From assembly GCA_963817615.1 (NCBI GenBank), contig CAWFPH010000002.1, positions 2,170,001 to 2,234,000 of the forward strand: a stretch of DNA of 64,000 nt. Reading direction: 5' to 3'. Shown in pieces: positions 62,157 to 64,000 of this stretch (positions within the stretch are counted from its first letter, which is position 1; every line of letters starts with the position of its first letter). Source of the DNA: FEN-1219 sp963817615 (GTDB lineage: Bacteria; Pseudomonadota; Gammaproteobacteria; Steroidobacterales; Rariloculaceae). The notes beneath the pieces were generated by a model. It worked only from the letters and a program-made list of their open reading frames with translations, ran no database searches and was not told the DNA's origin. A program made the translations under genes and the position numbers.

Positions 62157-62162
62157 TATAAT
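62157..62162 (+). promoter_or_regulatory. -10 element for tRNA-Leu
   Basis: A perfect TATAAT lies 19 bases before the tRNA-Leu gene. No good -35 is found at 16-18 bases upstream; a TTGACC lies only seven bases away, too close to pair with it. The site is the only promoter-like sequence in the 218-bp gap after the lipoprotein gene. Confidence 0.45.
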
Positions 62163-62181
62163 GTCCCCGGGTCGCCGTCGG

Positions 62182-62266
62182 GCGAGAGTGGCGGAACTGG
62201 TAGACGCGCTGGACTTAGAATCCAGTGGGGCAACCCGTGGGAGTTCGAGTCTCCCCTTTCGCACCA
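62182..62266 (+). tRNA. tRNA-Leu (anticodon UAG)
   Basis: The 85-base class II tRNA has acceptor GCGAGAG paired with CTTTCGC (one G-T pair), anticodon loop CTTAGAA with TAG, a long variable arm (GTGGGGCAACCCGT), T-arm AGTTCGAGTCT and an encoded CCA. Confidence 0.97.
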
Positions 62267-62316
62267 CTCCTTAAGATAGGGAGCGGCGCCCGCCGAGTAT
62301 GAATGTCGGGGATCGG

Positions 62317-63633
62317 ATGAACGTGGCAGCTTCCAACGATTACGAGGTGTCGATCGAGACGGCGGGCGCGCTCGAGCGGCGGATGACCGTGCGGGTGCCG
62401 GCCGTTGCCATCGAGCGCGAGATCGATGCGCGGCTCGCGAAGGTCGGCAAGACGGCCAAGCTCAAGGGATTTCGGCCGGGTAAGGTGCCGGAGAAGGTCG
62501 TCCGCCAGTACTACGGCGGCCAGGTGCGCGAGGAGGTGCTGTCGGACCTGATCCGCTCGAGCTACTCGCGCGCGATCGCCGAGCGAAACCTCAACCCTGC
62601 GGGCGGTCCGCGGATCGAGGCGCTGCCGAGCGCCGGGGCCGAGGACGCGCAGCACTTCAGCTATCGGGCGACCTTCGAGGTCTATCCGGAGATCGACTTG
62701 AAGCCGCTCGACACGCTCACGGTGGAGGTCCCGTCCGTCGACATCACCGAGCCCGACGTCGACGCGATGATCGAAAAGCTGCGCGACCAGCGCAGCCGAT
62801 GGGAGGCCGTCGATCGGCCGGCCGAGCCCGGTGACCGCGTGACGGTCGATTTCCTCGGCAAGGTCGACGGTGAGCCGTTCGCCGGCGGCGAAGGCAAGGA
62901 CGTGGCCATCACGATCGGCGCGGGTCAAGTGATCCAAGACTTCGATGCCGCCTTGCCCGGCATGACGGCGGGGGCGCCGAAGCACGTCGAGGTCGAATTC
63001 CCCGCCGATTATCCGGCGGCCAACCTCGCGGGAAAGCGGGCCGAGTTCGACATTACAGTGCAGCGCGTGGAACGCCGCGTGCTGCCGGAGATCGATGCCG
63101 CGTTCGTCGCGAGCTTCGGCGTCGCAGAGGGCGGCCTCGACGCGCTGCGCGTGGAAGTGCGCAACAACATGGTCCGGGAGCTCGGCGATCGGTTGAAGAG
63201 CGAACGCAAGGTTCACGCGTTCGACGCGCTGATCGCCGCCAACTCGATCGTCGTGCCGCGCGCGCTGGTCGAGCAAGAGATCGCGAGCCTGCAGAGCGAG
63301 GCGCAGCGGCAGACGGGCGGACGCGAAGCGCCGCCGGCCCCCGAGCGGTTGGCGCCGCTCGCCCAGCGCCGCGTGACCATCGGTCTATTGCTCGAGGAAG
63401 TGCTGAAGCGCCACAAGCTCAAGCTCGATCCGATTCGCGTCGACGAGCGCGTCAAACAGTTGGCGGCGGCTTATGAAAAACCGGCCGAAGCTGCGCAGTT
63501 CTACCGCAGCAACCGTGGCATGATGGCGCAGGTCGAGGCGGCCGTGCTCGAGGATCAGGTGGTGGATTTTCTGCTCAAGCAAGCCAAGACGACCACGAAA
63601 GTGGTGTCTTTCAATGAATTCATGGGCGCATGA
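62317..63633 (+). CDS. tig: Trigger factor
   Basis: Trigger factor is the ribosome-bound chaperone and prolyl isomerase that meets nascent chains at the exit tunnel. The product has about 438 residues. The ribosome-binding loop is GFRPGKVPEKVVRQYYG. The FKBP domain (about 165-240) has DRVTVDFLGKVDGEPFAGGE, and the C-terminal arms are helical. The start is the second ATG at 62317 with GGGGAT in front; the first ATG at 62299 would add six residues. The tRNA-Leu-tig-clpP order is conserved. Confidence 0.95.
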   Translation: MNVAASNDYEVSIETAGALERRMTVRVPAVAIEREIDARLAKVGKTAKLKGFRPGKVPEKVVRQYYGGQVREEVLSDLIRSSYSRAIAERNLNPAGGPRIEALPSAGAEDAQHFSYRATFEVYPEIDLKPLDTLTVEVPSVDITEPDVDAMIEKLRDQRSRWEAVDRPAEPGDRVTVDFLGKVDGEPFAGGEGKDVAITIGAGQVIQDFDAALPGMTAGAPKHVEVEFPADYPAANLAGKRAEFDITVQRVERRVLPEIDAAFVASFGVAEGGLDALRVEVRNNMVRELGDRLKSERKVHAFDALIAANSIVVPRALVEQEIASLQSEAQRQTGGREAPPAPERLAPLAQRRVTIGLLLEEVLKRHKLKLDPIRVDERVKQLAAAYEKPAEAAQFYRSNRGMMAQVEAAVLEDQVVDFLLKQAKTTTKVVSFNEFMGA

Positions 63634-63661
63634 GCGCCGGCAGATTGCGAGGAGCGCAGCA

Positions 63662-64000
63662 TTGGATACGAAGGCATTGAATCTGGTGCCGATGGTCGTC
63701 GAGCAGACGGCGCGCGGCGAACGTGCATACGACATCTACTCGCGCCTGCTGAAGGATCGGGTGGTTTTCATCGTGGGCGGCATCGACGATCACGTGGCCA
63801 ATCTCGTCGTGGCCCAGCTGCTGTTCCTCGAATCGGAGAACCCCGAGAAGGACGTGCATCTGTACATCAATTCGCCGGGCGGCATCGTGACCGCGGGTCT
63901 CTCGATCTACGACACCATGCAGTTCATCAAGCCCGACGTGAGCACGATCTGCATCGGCCAGGCCGCCAGCATGGGGTCGTTGCTGCTCGCCGGCGGTGCC
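63662..64000 (+). CDS. clpP: ATP-dependent Clp protease proteolytic subunit (partial, 5' part)
   Basis: The first 113 codons of ClpP are present; the gene runs off the window. The start is a TTG at 63662 with GAGGAG in front, giving LDTKALNLVPMVVEQT. The INSPGGIVTAGLSIYDTMQF block and the nucleophile serine in GQAASMGSLLLAGGA are visible; the catalytic His and Asp lie beyond the edge. ClpP forms the barrel protease with ClpX/ClpA. Its position after tig matches the usual tig-clpP-clpX-lon order. Confidence 0.96.
   Translation, partial: MDTKALNLVPMVVEQTARGERAYDIYSRLLKDRVVFIVGGIDDHVANLVVAQLLFLESENPEKDVHLYINSPGGIVTAGLSIYDTMQFIKPDVSTICIGQAASMGSLLLAGGA

Noticed and set aside
62144..62162. TTGACC followed by TATAAT before tRNA-Leu as a complete promoter
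   Set aside because: The spacing is only seven bases, far too short for sigma-70; only the TATAAT is kept as a -10.
55956..62181. Integrated element with attachment-site repeats at tRNA-Lys or tRNA-Leu
   Set aside because: No integrase or mobility gene, and no obvious second copy of a tRNA 3' end, was seen by eye.

Overview
The window is a GC-rich (well above 60% G+C by eye), gene-dense piece of a bacterial chromosome. Gene content and order indicate a Gammaproteobacterium, probably outside the enteric/pseudomonad groups (Xanthomonadales/Nevskiales/Steroidobacterales-like, an inference). The markers are glyA-nrdR-ribD-ribE-ribBA-ribH-nusB-thiL-pgpA, parE-parC, efp with epmA/epmB, aroC-(asd)-fimV-truA-accD-folC-dedD-cvpA-purF, and folD-tRNAs-tRNA-Leu-tig-clpP. 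Most of the window is housekeeping, with accessory genes set between the conserved blocks.

Layout: 1-3069 holds the end of proB, then proA and glpD. 3066-9448 is an accessory stretch with two small unknown genes, a large ATPase/transmembrane/P-domain/WD40 fusion protein, an EexN-like lipoprotein and a SYLF protein. 9479-13791 carries lemA and an M48 protease gene with a frameshift, apbE, and an unknown zinc-ribbon protein. 13902-15572 is the ABC-F factor ettA. 15638-23781 is one long, tightly packed operon: a histone-deacetylase-like hydrolase, a divergent glyA, nrdR, the riboflavin genes, nusB, thiL and pgpA. 23787-25100 is a kinase fused to a cyclic-nucleotide-binding domain. 25140-28029 holds xseB and, divergently, rubrerythrin, an Fe-S oxidoreductase and a DUF3501 gene behind a well-formed promoter with a palindromic operator. 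28129-32416 is parE/parC. 32464-34530 is a FimX-like protein. 34621-38865 is the EF-P lysylation set with psd and a Sco-like protein. 38903-40989 is prmB and aroC.

The 831-bp interval between aroC and fimV looks empty but contains a decayed aspartate-semialdehyde dehydrogenase gene. It has lost its N-terminal part and carries several frameshifts. It is followed by fimV-truA-accD-folC-dedD-cvpA-purF and a pseudo-receiver/kinase fusion (51003-52199). 52249-55454 holds minus-strand genes: an MBL-fold hydrolase, lpxH, a periplasmic cyclophilin and folD. 55580-55955 is a Pro-Arg-His-Lys tRNA cluster. 55956-62181 carries surface-related genes (glycosyltransferase, beta-barrel protein, Wzi-like protein, GGCT-like protein, Ig-repeat lipoprotein). 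tRNA-Leu, tig and the start of clpP close the window.

Points most worth a second look are the asd pseudogene, the ATPase/P-domain/WD40 membrane protein with its neighbouring lipoprotein, the rubrerythrin/Fe-S/DUF3501 unit with its operator, two unusual kinase fusions, a GlyA with substitutions at likely folate-contact positions, a Sco-like protein without its copper cysteines, and ParC with Ile at the position equivalent to quinolone-resistance Ser80. No CRISPR array, insertion sequence, integrase or phage gene was seen.
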